Shown here piece after piece: positions 48,985 to 59,926 of a stretch of 64,000 bases of DNA. The translations under genes were made by a program, and so were the position numbers. The number at the start of each line of letters is the position of its first letter. Position 1 is the first letter of the stretch. This stretch comes from UBA11524 sp964464815 (GTDB taxonomy: Bacteria > Bacillota > Clostridia > Christensenellales > Aristaeellaceae): assembly GCA_964464815.1 (NCBI GenBank), contig CAYXHF010000007.1, positions 1 to 64,000 on the forward strand, in the 5' to 3' direction. The notes under the pieces are model-generated. The model saw only the letters and a list, made by a program, of their open reading frames with translations, made no database searches and was not told the origin of the DNA.

Positions 48985-50886
48985 GTGAAAAAGAAAGGCA
49001 TATTGACCCATCCAGGGGTGCGCATCGCCCTGCTGATGCTGCTGGACACGCTGCTCCTGACGGCATCGCTTGTGCTGGGGTTGCAGATATATTATGATAT
49101 GCATGCTCCGGCGGCGCACTTGATTCACGTCTGGCGCAGCGTGCCGATTTTGGTGGTCACGACGATTGGCATTTTGCATATGCTGGGCTTCTACCAGAGC
49201 ATATTGAAGTACGCTGGTGTGGATTTGCTGTTGCAAATTGGCTGTGGCACGCTGGGTGGCACAGGGCTGACGTATCTGGTGTCGCTGGTCTGCCATTCGC
49301 TGATTGCAGACCGTAACCTGTTTTTGATGCCGCGCCCGGTGTATCTGGTGGCATGGCTGATGATGATGGTGCTGCTTTCGACCAGTCGCTTTGTGCTGAA
49401 AATGGCCAATGGCGACGGCTGGACGAGCCTGACACAGTACATTCCCGGCCGCAAGAGTAAGGCACGGCGCGTGATGGTCATTGGCGGCGGCTGGGGTGGC
49501 GCACAGGTGATTCGCGACATGCAGGCGGGTCGCTATGGCGAATGCACGCCGGTGCTGGTTGTCGATGACGACGAGAGCCGCCGCAACACGCGCATTGGCC
49601 GTGTGCCGATTGTGATGGATACCAGTCGTGTGGTGGAATACGCCCGCCAGTATGCGGTGGATGACATCATTGTCGCCATCGCAACGCCCAAGTCTGACCT
49701 GACGCAGTTGATGCACGACTGCGTGGACACGGGATGCCGCGTCAAGCGCTACACCGTGATGCAGGAAATGAATGGCGCACAGGGACACATGCGCGATATC
49801 AGCATTGCCGACCTGCTGGGGCGCGATGAGAAGCATCTGGACATGAGCGAGGTCAAGGAGGTCATTGCGGGTCGTCGCGTGCTGGTGACAGGCGGTGGTG
49901 GCTCGATTGGCTCGGAGATGTGCCGTCAGATGATGGCCTTCATCCCGGAAAAGCTTGTCCTCTATGATATCAGCGAAAATTACATGTACGACCTCTTCGC
50001 GGAGCTGAAGAACACGTATGGCGAAATCGTCAAGAACACGGTGGTGCTACGCGTCGGTTCGATTCGCGACAAGGCAACCTTACAGCAGGTGTTTGACGAA
50101 TTCCGGCCGGAAATTGTCATCCACGCCGCCGCACACAAGCATGTGCCGCTGATGGAGGACAGCCCGGAGCAGGCGGTGCTCAACAACGTGTTCGGCACAT
50201 ACAACGTGGCCCAGTGCGCCATGGAGCATGCGGCGAAGCGCTTCGTCATGATTTCCACCGATAAGGCGGTCAACCCGACCAACGTCATGGGCGCATCCAA
50301 GCGCATGGCGGAAATCATCATCGAGGCCATGCAGAAGCAGAGCGCCACGACGCAGTTCACGGCGGTTCGCTTTGGCAATGTCCTTGGCTCAAACGGCAGC
50401 GTTGTGCCACTGTTTGAAAGCCAGATTCGTGCCGGTGGCCCGGTCACGCTGACGCACCCGGACATCATCCGCTACTTCATGACCATTCCGGAGGCGGCCA
50501 GCCTGGTGTTGCAGGCGGCGTCCATCGCCAAGGGTGGCGAGCTGTTCGTGCTGGACATGGGCAAGCCCGTCAAGATTCGCGAATTGGCGGAGCGCATGAT
50601 TCAGCTGTACGCCGATCCGCTCAAGCCGCCGGTGGAAATTGCCTATACGGGCCTTCGTCCGGGCGAAAAGCTCTACGAGGAGCTGCTGCGCGACGAGGAG
50701 ACGGACACGGCGACGAGCAAGGAGAAAATCTTCATTGCCAAGCCCGAGCAGGTCGAATGGGAGACGGTGCAGCACATGCTCAAAACGCTGCATGCGTGCA
50801 TCGAAGCGCATGGCGACATCCGGCAGTGCATGCACGATTTGCTCCCGTCCTTCAAGACGCCGGAGGAAGTCAACGGAAAAGCATAA
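48985..50886 (+). CDS. Membrane-bound nucleotide-sugar 4,6-dehydratase (PglF/CapD/FlaA1 family)
   Basis: 633 residues. Four N-terminal transmembrane helices (~15-150), a CoA-binding-like Rossmann domain (VMVIGGGWGGAQVIRDM, ~165-180) and a second NAD-binding domain from VLVTGGGGSIGSEMCRQ (~300). The active site is of the PglF type: STDKAVNPTNVMGASKRMAE, where the usual Tyr is replaced by Met and Lys is kept. Such enzymes make 4-keto-6-deoxy UDP-GlcNAc for glycan or capsule building blocks. Start is GTG at 48985 with AAGGAG eight bases upstream. No glycosyltransferase is adjacent. Confidence 0.93.
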   Translation: MKKKGILTHPGVRIALLMLLDTLLLTASLVLGLQIYYDMHAPAAHLIHVWRSVPILVVTTIGILHMLGFYQSILKYAGVDLLLQIGCGTLGGTGLTYLVSLVCHSLIADRNLFLMPRPVYLVAWLMMMVLLSTSRFVLKMANGDGWTSLTQYIPGRKSKARRVMVIGGGWGGAQVIRDMQAGRYGECTPVLVVDDDESRRNTRIGRVPIVMDTSRVVEYARQYAVDDIIVAIATPKSDLTQLMHDCVDTGCRVKRYTVMQEMNGAQGHMRDISIADLLGRDEKHLDMSEVKEVIAGRRVLVTGGGGSIGSEMCRQMMAFIPEKLVLYDISENYMYDLFAELKNTYGEIVKNTVVLRVGSIRDKATLQQVFDEFRPEIVIHAAAHKHVPLMEDSPEQAVLNNVFGTYNVAQCAMEHAAKRFVMISTDKAVNPTNVMGASKRMAEIIIEAMQKQSATTQFTAVRFGNVLGSNGSVVPLFESQIRAGGPVTLTHPDIIRYFMTIPEAASLVLQAASIAKGGELFVLDMGKPVKIRELAERMIQLYADPLKPPVEIAYTGLRPGEKLYEELLRDEETDTATSKEKIFIAKPEQVEWETVQHMLKTLHACIEAHGDIRQCMHDLLPSFKTPEEVNGKA

Positions 50887-50894
50887 CACAGCTG

Positions 50895-50932
50895 AAGCAG
50901 GAAGGATAAAATTGTCCCTTCCTGCTTTTTTC
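50895..50932 (+). terminator. Terminator of the dehydratase gene
   Basis: AAGCAGGAAGG pairs with CCTTCCTGCTT, followed by TTTT. Confidence 0.88.
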
Positions 50933-50985
50933 TTGCACAAAATGCGCGGAATTTGCCCAATTCAAAGGAAAAAGCGCAAAAGAGA

Positions 50986-51014
50986 TTGCTTTTTGCTGGA
51001 TTTGATAGTAAAAT
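50986..51014 (+). promoter_or_regulatory. uxuAB promoter
   Basis: TTGCTT, 17-bp spacer, TAAAAT; 58 bp before uxuA. Confidence 0.6.
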
Positions 51015-51071
51015 AGACATGATGCCCGACTGACAAAAAAGCGGGAAGTGCAAAAAGGAGGAAGCGTTCCA

Positions 51072-52151
51072 ATGAAAATGACGTTCCGGTGGTACGGTCG
51101 CGAATCCGACCCGATTCCGCTCAAGTATGTGAAGCAAATTCCGGGTATGTCTGGTCTGATGGGTCTGCTGGACAAGCCCGCTGGCGTGGATTGGCCGGAG
51201 GAAGAGGTCAAGGCGCTGGTGGAAGAAGTGCATGCGGCCGGTCTGGAGCTGGAAGTGGTGGAATCCGTGAATGTCCATGAGGACATCAAGATGGGTCTGC
51301 CCACGCGTGATGCATATATTGCCAACTATATCTCGACCATCCGCACGCTGGCCAAGTACGGCGTGAAGGTCATTATCTATAATTTCATGCCGGTGTTTGA
51401 CTGGCTGCGCACCGATCTGGCGCGCGTGATTCCTGAGGACGGCTCGAACTCGCTCTACTTTGACGAGAAGGATCTGGGCGAAATGGGCCCGATGGAAATC
51501 GTCAAGCGCACGGCCGCCGATTCGCAGGGCTTCTCCCTGCCGGGCTGGGAGCCGGAGCGTCTGGCGCTGCTGGAAACGACACTGCGCCAGTATGAGAAGA
51601 TTACGCCCGATGATTTGCGCCAGAACTACAAGTACTTCCTGGATGCGGTGATTCCGGTCTGCGAGGAGGTTGGCATTCGCATGGCCTGCCATCCGGACGA
51701 TCCGGCGTGGCCGATTTTCGGCCTTCCGCGCATCGCGCATAGCCAGGAGGACTTTGACAAGATTATCAAGCTCCATGACAGCCCTGCGAACACCGTCTGC
51801 CTCTGCACCGGCTCTCTGGGCTGCTCGCCGGACAACGATATTCCTGCAATTATCCGCCACTTTGGCGAAATGAACCGCATTGGCGCGATGCATGTGCGCA
51901 ATGTGAAGTATCTGGGCTATCATCATTTCCGTGAGGCGTCCCATCTGTCCGAAACGGGCGACTTGAACATGTTTGACATCATGGAAGCTATCTATGACAC
52001 CTGTCCTGACACCTACATCCGTCCTGACCATGGCCGCATGATTTGGGACGAGAAGGGTCGTCCGGGCTACGGCCTCTACGATCGCGCACTGGGTGCAACG
52101 TATCTGAACGGCCTGTGGGAAGCCATTTGCCGCATGAAGGGTCAGAAGTAA
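51072..52151 (+). CDS. uxuA: Mannonate dehydratase
   Basis: 359 residues. Converts D-mannonate to 2-keto-3-deoxygluconate in glucuronate breakdown. Signatures: MKMTFRWYGRESDPIPLKYVKQIPG start, MACHPDDPAWPIFGLPRI metal-site region and IRPDHGRMIWDEKGRPGYGLYDRALG. GGAGG upstream of the ATG. First gene of uxuA-uxuB, 21 bp apart. Confidence 0.96.
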   Translation: MKMTFRWYGRESDPIPLKYVKQIPGMSGLMGLLDKPAGVDWPEEEVKALVEEVHAAGLELEVVESVNVHEDIKMGLPTRDAYIANYISTIRTLAKYGVKVIIYNFMPVFDWLRTDLARVIPEDGSNSLYFDEKDLGEMGPMEIVKRTAADSQGFSLPGWEPERLALLETTLRQYEKITPDDLRQNYKYFLDAVIPVCEEVGIRMACHPDDPAWPIFGLPRIAHSQEDFDKIIKLHDSPANTVCLCTGSLGCSPDNDIPAIIRHFGEMNRIGAMHVRNVKYLGYHHFREASHLSETGDLNMFDIMEAIYDTCPDTYIRPDHGRMIWDEKGRPGYGLYDRALGATYLNGLWEAICRMKGQK

Positions 52152-52172
52152 GCACAGCAGAAGGAGAAGAAC

Positions 52173-53786
52173 ATGAAGCTCTCTTATCAGGGAATTCAGG
52201 ATCGGGCAGGCTATGAAGCCGCGGGCGTTCGCCTGCCGAACTATGATTGGGCTGAGATGGCGGCGCAGACGGAGAAGGCGCCGGTTTGGCTGCACTTTGG
52301 CGCGGGCAACATCTTCCGCGGCTTTATCGCGGCCTTGCAGCAGCGCCTGCTGGATGAAAAGCTGGCGACGTCCGGCATCGTCGCGGCGGAGACGTTCGAC
52401 TACGACATCATTGACCAGATTTACGCGCCGCATGACAGCATGACGCTGATGGTCTCCTTGAAGGCCAGTGGCGATACGGAGAAGGAAGTCATTGCCTCCA
52501 TCGCCAAGGGCGTGAAGGCGGATTGCACCGATGCACAGCAGTGGCAGCAATTGAAGGCTGTATTCTGCGCGCCGTCGCTGCAAATGGCGTCCTTCACCAT
52601 CACCGAGAAGGGCTATGCCCTGCGCAACATGAATGGCGAATTGCTGCCCGTGGTTGTCAGCGATATGCACAATGGCCCGGAGCAGGCACATCACGCCATG
52701 GCGGTTGTCGCGGCGATGCTCTTTGCCCGGTATCAGGCCGGCGCACAGCCCATTGCCATGGTCAGCATGGATAACTGCTCCCATAATGGCGAAAAGCTGC
52801 GTGCCAGCGTGCTGGAAATCGTTTCGGCATGGGTCGAAAATGGCCTTGTTCCGGCAGATTTCGCGGCCTATGTGTCCGACGAAAGCCGCGTTTCCTTCCC
52901 GTGGAGCATGATTGACAAGATTACCCCGCGTCCGGCGGAGGTGATTGAGCAGCAGCTGACGCAAGCTGGCTTTGAGGACATGAAGCCGGTGATTACCAGC
53001 CGAAATACCTACATTGCGCCCTTTGTCAATGCGGAAATTCCCCAGTACCTGGTGGTTGAGGACCGCTTCCCGAATGGCCGTCCGGCGCTGGAAAAAGCGG
53101 GCGTGTATCTGTGCGACCGCGACACGGTGAATAACACCGAGCGCATGAAGGTGACGACCTGCCTGAACCCGCTGCACACGGCGCTGGCGGTGTATGGCTG
53201 CCTACTGGGATATACGTCGATTGCCTCCGAAATGCAGGATGCGGAGCTGGTGAAGCTGGTCAAGACCATCGGCTACAAGGAAGGTCTGCCGGTCGTGACC
53301 GATCCGGGCATCATCAGCCCCAAGGCGTTCATTGACGAGGTGGTGGAGCAGCGCCTGCCCAACCCGTTCATTCCTGATACGCCGCAGCGCATTGCTACCG
53401 ACACGTCCCAAAAGGTCGGTATCCGCTTTGGCGAAACCATCAAGAGCTATCTGGCGTCCGAAACGCTCAATCCTGCGGATCTGACGGCGATTCCGCTGGC
53501 GCTGGCGGGCTGGATTCGCTATTTGCTGGGCGTGGATGACCAGGGGAATGTCATGAACGTGTCCTCTGATCCATTGCTGAGCAGCTTGCAGGCCGATTTG
53601 GCGGGTGTGACGCTGGGTCAGCCGGAGAGCGTGAACGGCAAGCTGACGTCCATTCTGGACAATGCATCCATCTTCGGCGTGAGCCTGGTGGAGGCTGGTT
53701 TGGCCGATAAGGTGACGGCCTATGTGAAGGAACTGCTGGCCGGCCCGGGTGCGGTGCGTGCGACGCTGAAGAAGCATCTGGCGTAA
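52173..53786 (+). CDS. uxuB: D-fructuronate reductase / mannitol dehydrogenase family
   Basis: 537 residues. NAD-dependent polyol dehydrogenase family: HFGAGNIFRGF at the N-terminus, SMDNCSHNGEKL at ~200 and the catalytic K-x5-N-x2-H motif in MKVTTCLNPLHTALAVYG. Next to uxuA, so it should reduce D-fructuronate to D-mannonate. It is about 50 residues longer than E. coli UxuB. Glucuronate isomerase (uxaC), kdgK and a transporter are not present here. Confidence 0.93.
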   Translation: MKLSYQGIQDRAGYEAAGVRLPNYDWAEMAAQTEKAPVWLHFGAGNIFRGFIAALQQRLLDEKLATSGIVAAETFDYDIIDQIYAPHDSMTLMVSLKASGDTEKEVIASIAKGVKADCTDAQQWQQLKAVFCAPSLQMASFTITEKGYALRNMNGELLPVVVSDMHNGPEQAHHAMAVVAAMLFARYQAGAQPIAMVSMDNCSHNGEKLRASVLEIVSAWVENGLVPADFAAYVSDESRVSFPWSMIDKITPRPAEVIEQQLTQAGFEDMKPVITSRNTYIAPFVNAEIPQYLVVEDRFPNGRPALEKAGVYLCDRDTVNNTERMKVTTCLNPLHTALAVYGCLLGYTSIASEMQDAELVKLVKTIGYKEGLPVVTDPGIISPKAFIDEVVEQRLPNPFIPDTPQRIATDTSQKVGIRFGETIKSYLASETLNPADLTAIPLALAGWIRYLLGVDDQGNVMNVSSDPLLSSLQADLAGVTLGQPESVNGKLTSILDNASIFGVSLVEAGLADKVTAYVKELLAGPGAVRATLKKHLA

Positions 53787-53807
53787 GCAAACAATACAGA
53801 GAAAAAC

Positions 53808-53855
53808 AACAAGCCCTCTGTGCGATGCAGAAAATGCAGCACAGAGGGCTTGTTG
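53808..53855 (+). terminator. Terminator of uxuAB
   Basis: ACAAGCCCTCTGTGC and its exact complement form a 15-bp stem, with a weak T run (TTGTTG). Confidence 0.8.
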
Positions 53856-53918
53856 TACTAATTTCCGTCTAAAACAATCCACTGTGCGAATGACATGGGT
53901 TAGATGAAAATTAGTATT
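53855..53918. repeat. MITE-like dispersed repeat, short form
   Basis: On the minus strand it begins AATACTAATTTTCATCTAA and continues CCATGTCATTCGCACAGTG, matching the left arm of the copy at 43437-43602 with few differences, then goes straight to the right arm (TTTTAGACGGAAATTAGTAC). It lacks ~100 bp of the internal hairpin region. Confidence 0.7.
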
Positions 53919-53927
53919 AAATATGTA

Positions 53928-54707
53928 TTATTTATTGGGATGATTGAGGTCATTCACCACACTGACGGGCTTCACCGTCATTTCCACCCAAGCAGGGCGA
54001 AAGCCGCTCTTGATGGCGTTCCTGGCGGAGCGAATGTTTGACCATGCACAGCAATAGAACGGCACCTTGTCGCGATTGAGGATTTCAAAGGCCAGATTGC
54101 TGGTCAGGGCGGCGGCAACGCCACGCTGGCGGTATTCGGGCAGCACATCGACACCAATTTGCCACATGGTGTTGCAATCGGCCGAACAGGCGGCCAGACC
54201 AATCAGCTGACCGTTGTCATACGCGCCAACGCCCAGCACATCCAGCTCCTTGCGCTGCTCGCACAGGGCATTGCTCCACTGCGGCAGATAAAGCGACTGG
54301 AAATCCGGCTGTGTCAGGATTTTCAGCTCATACGGGCAGGAAAGCCGCTGCATACAGCGCGTGTCTGGCAGAAAGTATTCCGCCATGAAGCAGACGCGCT
54401 GCCCAAGCGGCAGCAGCTGCTCGTCAAGCGAATGCATGGTCGGCGTTTCAAAACAGTGGTAGAAATCGTGCGCGTTGATATAATCGCGAATGAGGTCGGT
54501 ATACTCCGGCTTCGTGGCGGCCACGATGTTGTTGCCGTAGGAAACCATTGTGCAGGAAATCGGTTCCCGATAATACTTTCTGGCAAAAGAACCAAGCTGG
54601 AATTTGACCATGATGTTCTTGCTGTCCAGAAAATCCTCCGCATCAGCACCAATATCCAGGGCGGATTGATGCATAGCGGTGTAGATGATATCCTCGTTTG
54701 ATAACAT
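53928..54707 (-). CDS. GNAT family N-acetyltransferase
   Basis: 259 residues. The C-terminal half is a GNAT fold: IGVDVLPEYRQRGVAAALTSNLAFEIL contains the acetyl-CoA-binding RxxGxA loop, followed by AWSNIRSARNAIKSGF. The N-terminal ~120 residues are not recognised. Small-molecule or protein substrate unknown. GGGAG precedes the ATG. It starts 27 bp after the TetR gene stop and is probably its co-transcribed partner. Confidence 0.85.
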   Translation of the reverse strand: MLSNEDIIYTAMHQSALDIGADAEDFLDSKNIMVKFQLGSFARKYYREPISCTMVSYGNNIVAATKPEYTDLIRDYINAHDFYHCFETPTMHSLDEQLLPLGQRVCFMAEYFLPDTRCMQRLSCPYELKILTQPDFQSLYLPQWSNALCEQRKELDVLGVGAYDNGQLIGLAACSADCNTMWQIGVDVLPEYRQRGVAAALTSNLAFEILNRDKVPFYCCAWSNIRSARNAIKSGFRPAWVEMTVKPVSVVNDLNHPNK

Positions 54708-54734
54708 AACGGGAATCTCCCTTCGGGTTATGTG

Positions 54735-55421
54735 TCAGGAAAGCGCGTTCATCAGCCGCTGGGCGACCTTTTCCAGCTTTTCCAGCGGGAAGAGCGTAAT
54801 CGCGCCATAGGGCGCGTTGAGCAGCACCTCCACGCTGCGGCGATAGCGTGTCAGCACGCCCAGCAGGGCGCTGGTGTCGCAGGGCTGCTTCTCCTGATGG
54901 CAGGACAAAAGCAAGGCCGTGATGTCCAGGAAGCAGTCCGTCAGCAGGTGCAGGATGACGCTCTCAATCCCGCGAATCTCGGTGAACAGCAGGTCACTAT
55001 GGCATCCTGCATGCACCACATCCTCCACCAGCGGCAGGAAGGCGGCCTGTCGCGCATCCAGATACGTCAGCGCCAGCGCACGCCCCTGAGAGGACGCCAT
55101 CAGCGGCAGCAGCATGGCCGTGAAGGGCAAATCCGTCTCCTTGAGCGGCAGACAGCCGGTCAGCAGTAGATTCAGCTGCGTCAGGGCATCCGTGGTGTCC
55201 GACACCTGCGCCTGTGTGGCTGCGGCTGCCTGCTGTGCCTGTTGCTGACACAGATGGGTCATGATTTCTTCCTTGCTGGTAAAATGATGATAAATGCCGC
55301 CCTTGCTGATGCCGGAAAGCTGCACGATTTCCTGCATACTGGCTGCTTCATAACCGCGCTGGCAGAAAAGCTGTTCTGCGGCGCGCAGGATGGTTTGTTT
55401 GGTTTCATCGCCTTTGCGCAT
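54735..55421 (-). CDS. TetR family transcriptional regulator
   Basis: 228 residues. The helix-turn-helix domain is at ~1-55: TKQTILRAAEQLFCQRGYEAASMQEIVQLSGISKGGIYHHFTSKEEI (by its ends). The rest is a helical ligand-binding domain with a poly-Gln/Ala helix QQQAQQAAAATQAQ. ATG at 55421 follows GGAGG. It probably regulates itself and the GNAT gene. Confidence 0.92.
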   Translation of the reverse strand: MRKGDETKQTILRAAEQLFCQRGYEAASMQEIVQLSGISKGGIYHHFTSKEEIMTHLCQQQAQQAAAATQAQVSDTTDALTQLNLLLTGCLPLKETDLPFTAMLLPLMASSQGRALALTYLDARQAAFLPLVEDVVHAGCHSDLLFTEIRGIESVILHLLTDCFLDITALLLSCHQEKQPCDTSALLGVLTRYRRSVEVLLNAPYGAITLFPLEKLEKVAQRLMNALS

Positions 55422-55455
55422 GCTCCGCCTCCTGTAATGACAATCGTAGAATTTT

Positions 55456-55484
55456 AGTATAGAGCAGGTAACGTGGAAAGTCAA
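55456..55484 (-). promoter_or_regulatory. Promoter of the TetR-GNAT unit
   Basis: Minus-strand TTGACT, 17-bp spacer, TATACT. Confidence 0.75.
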
Positions 55485-55537
55485 GGGGAACGGTAAGGCT
55501 GGTGCAGCATGCAGAATAATTTTGTCGTGAAAACCGC

Positions 55538-55566
55538 TTTACAAATTGGTGAAACTCCGCTATGAT
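55538..55566 (+). promoter_or_regulatory. Promoter of the THUMP methyltransferase gene
   Basis: TTTACA, 17-bp spacer, TATGAT; 54 bp before the ATG. Confidence 0.65.
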
Positions 55567-55619
55567 AACAATTGGAAAGTGATACGAATTTTCGGAGAAC
55601 CCATAGGAGTGAATGATTG

Positions 55620-56792
55620 ATGAACAAGGAATTGTCCCTATATGCCACGGCGGCATTTGGTTTGGAAGGAATTGTGGGCGCGGAATTGAAGCGCCTGAAA
55701 ATGCAAAACGTTCGCGCGGAGCTGGGCGGTGCGCGCTTTACGGGTACGGTGGAGGATGCGTTTTTGTGCAATCTGCGCCTGCGCAGTGCGGATCGTGTGC
55801 TGATTGTGCTGGCCGAAGGCGAGTGTCTCACGTTTGAGAGCCTTTTCCAGCTGGTGAAGGGCATCGCGTGGGAAGAAATCATGCCCTATGACGCAAAAAT
55901 GAATGTATCGGGCAAGTGCGTGCGCAGCCAGCTGATGAGCGTACGTGACTGTCAGGCCATCACGAAGAAGGCCATGATTGAGCGTATGAAGCAGGCGACC
56001 GGCCGCAATGTCTTCCCGGAAACGGGCGCAATTTATCCGGTGGATGTGGCCATCCATACCGACCATGTGCGCATTACGCTGGATACGTCGGGCGATGCGC
56101 TCAATCGCCGTGGTTACCGCACATGGAATGGCGAAGCACCGCTGCGCGAAACGCTGGCGGCCTCGCTGGTGGAGCTGTCGCCGTGGCGTCCGGGCATGCG
56201 CCTGTACGACCCCTGCTGTGGCACGGGTACGCTGCTGATTGAAGCGGCCTTCCGTCAGGAGCATCGTGCGCCGGGCCTGAACCGCGCCTTTGCCATGGAG
56301 CAGTTCTCCTTCTTCCCGGAAAAGGCATGTGCTGAAATTCGCCAGACGTGCCGCGAGGACGTGCTGGAAGACCACGTGTTTGGCATCGAAGGCTCGGACA
56401 AGGATCCGGAGGCGTTGGAATTGGCGCGTCGCCATCTGCGTCAGGCAGGACTGGAAGGCAAAATTTCGCTGACCTGCCTGCCGCTGGAAAAGTTGAAGCT
56501 GGAAGGCGAACCCGGTGTGTTCCTGTGCAACCCGCCCTACGGCGAGCGCTTGGAGGACAAGAAGGCATGCGAAGGCATCTATCGTGAGCTGGGACGCCTG
56601 ATGCGCCGGCATCCGGGCTGGAGCTTGTGCGCCATCACGTCCGACCCGACGTTTGAGCGCTCCTTTGGCCGCCGCGCGGATAAGAAGCGCCGCCTCTACA
56701 ATGGCCGTCTGGAATGCGAATTCATGGTATTTCTGGATCCCAAGGTTGCAAGGGCAGAAAAAGAAAAGCGTATGCCCAAGCAAAAGAAATAA
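55620..56792 (+). CDS. THUMP-domain class I rRNA methyltransferase (YpsC/RlmL-like)
   Basis: 390 residues. An N-terminal ferredoxin-like plus THUMP RNA-binding region (~1-155) is followed by a SAM methyltransferase with motif I DPCCGTGTLLIEAA and the catalytic NPPYGER motif of N2-guanine methylases. Matches B. subtilis YpsC and the first half of E. coli RlmL, which methylates G2445 of 23S rRNA. Ends with a Lys-rich tail. ATG at 55620 is ten bases after AGGAG. An aldo-keto reductase follows after 21 bp. Confidence 0.92.
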   Translation: MNKELSLYATAAFGLEGIVGAELKRLKMQNVRAELGGARFTGTVEDAFLCNLRLRSADRVLIVLAEGECLTFESLFQLVKGIAWEEIMPYDAKMNVSGKCVRSQLMSVRDCQAITKKAMIERMKQATGRNVFPETGAIYPVDVAIHTDHVRITLDTSGDALNRRGYRTWNGEAPLRETLAASLVELSPWRPGMRLYDPCCGTGTLLIEAAFRQEHRAPGLNRAFAMEQFSFFPEKACAEIRQTCREDVLEDHVFGIEGSDKDPEALELARRHLRQAGLEGKISLTCLPLEKLKLEGEPGVFLCNPPYGERLEDKKACEGIYRELGRLMRRHPGWSLCAITSDPTFERSFGRRADKKRRLYNGRLECEFMVFLDPKVARAEKEKRMPKQKK

Positions 56793-56813
56793 GCAAACAG
56801 GAGGAACATCACT

Positions 56814-57836
56814 ATGATGGAAAAACCAACGCCCGGTCATTATGCACCGGCACAGGATCGCTATGACCACATGTCCTATGTCCGCTGCGGCCATTCTGGC
56901 TTGAAGCTGCCGCGCGTGTCGCTGGGCCTGTGGAACAACTTTGGTTCTGTCACGCCCTATGAGAATGCGCGTGATATGCTGCTGACGGCCTTTGATGCAG
57001 GTGTGACGCACTTTGACCTGGCGAACAACTACGGTCCGCGTCCGGGTGCGGCAGAGGAAACGCTGGGCCGTGTGATGGACAGCGACCTGCGCCCGCATCG
57101 TGACGACCTGATTATCAGCACCAAGGCCGGATACGGCATGCAGCCTGGCCCGTATGGCGATGGTGGCAGCCGCAAGTATCTGATCAGCAGTCTGGATGCC
57201 AGCCTGCGCCGCATGAAGCTGGACTATGTGGACATCTACTACCACCATCGTCCCGACCCGGACACGCCGATGGAGGAGACGATGCGGACGCTGGCTGACA
57301 TTGTCCATCAGGGCAAGGCGCTGTATGTGGGTGTGAGCAATTACTCCGCCGAGCAGACGGCGAAGGCGGCGGAGCTGCTGGAAAGCTACGGCGTACCGCT
57401 GACGATTCATCAGCCGTGCTACAACATGCTGAATCGCTGGGTGGAGCGTGGCGAACCGTCGCTGTGTGATGTGCTGCTGGAGCGTGGGATTGGCTCTGCG
57501 GTCTTCTCGCCCCTGGCGCAGGGCATGCTGACGAACCGCTATCTGGACGGCATTCCGGCGGATTCCCGTGCGGCATCGTCGTGCGTGTTCCTGAATGAAA
57601 AGCAGGTTACGCCGGAGATTGTCAGCAAGGTGCGCAAGCTGAACGACCTGGCGCAGGCGCGTGGCGAAACCATGGCGCAGCTGGCGCTGGCGTGGGTGCT
57701 GGAAAATCCGGCTGTCACCACGGTCATCACGGGCGCAAGCCGTCCGGAGCAGATTCTGCAAAATGTGGAGACGGTGCAGCGTCATGTGCCGCTGACGGAC
57801 GAAGAAAAGGCACAGATTGAACAGATTCTGGCCTAA
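56814..57836 (+). CDS. Aldo-keto reductase, YghZ-like
   Basis: 340 residues. TIM-barrel NADPH oxidoreductase; D, Y, K and H of the tetrad are in THFDLANNYGP, IISTKAGYGM and YYHHRPD. The long insertion around YGPRPGAAEETLG and MQPGPYGDGGSRKYL is typical of the AKR14 (YghZ) group that reduces L-glyceraldehyde 3-phosphate and methylglyoxal. AGGAGG lies nine bases upstream. Likely co-transcribed with the methyltransferase. Confidence 0.92.
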   Translation: MMEKPTPGHYAPAQDRYDHMSYVRCGHSGLKLPRVSLGLWNNFGSVTPYENARDMLLTAFDAGVTHFDLANNYGPRPGAAEETLGRVMDSDLRPHRDDLIISTKAGYGMQPGPYGDGGSRKYLISSLDASLRRMKLDYVDIYYHHRPDPDTPMEETMRTLADIVHQGKALYVGVSNYSAEQTAKAAELLESYGVPLTIHQPCYNMLNRWVERGEPSLCDVLLERGIGSAVFSPLAQGMLTNRYLDGIPADSRAASSCVFLNEKQVTPEIVSKVRKLNDLAQARGETMAQLALAWVLENPAVTTVITGASRPEQILQNVETVQRHVPLTDEEKAQIEQILA

Positions 57837-57850
57837 GAAATCTCTGAATC

Positions 57851-57903
57851 AAAACAGCCGGTATCTGGTGGACAAGCATCCATCAGATACTGGCTGTTTT
57901 TCT
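57851..57903. terminator. Bidirectional terminator between aldo-keto reductase and histidine kinase
   Basis: AAAACAGCCGGTATCTG pairs with CAGATACTGGCTGTTTT. Confidence 0.9.
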
Positions 57904-57909
57904 GCGGAA

Positions 57910-59787
<1,878 letters not shown>

Positions 59788-59825
59788 CGGAGAACTCCTT
59801 TGTATCGAAAAGAGGAATAAAGAAA

Positions 59826-59879
59826 AAAGCGATTGGTACATGGAAGAAATGAAATACATCTTCTTCCACCAATCGCTTT
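59826..59879 (-). terminator. Terminator or attenuator between DUF512 gene and histidine kinase
   Basis: AAGCGATTGGT pairs exactly with ACCAATCGCTT, with inner GGAAGAA/TTCTTCC, followed on the minus strand by TTTTTT. Confidence 0.85.
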
Positions 59880-59880
59880 G

Positions 59881-59909
59881 ATTATACCATAAGGCTGTAT
59901 CCAATGCAA
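59881..59909 (-). promoter_or_regulatory. Candidate promoter of the histidine kinase gene, upstream of the hairpin
   Basis: Minus-strand TTGCAT, 17-bp spacer, perfect TATAAT; the start point would lie at the base of the terminator hairpin. Confidence 0.5.
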
Positions 59910-59926
59910 ATGGTTACACGGTTTTC

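Noticed and set aside
50673..53177. An 834-codon open frame antisense to the dehydratase and uxuAB
   Set aside because: It crosses a terminator, a promoter and two genes with intact catalytic motifs on the plus strand; the antisense product has no recognisable domain.
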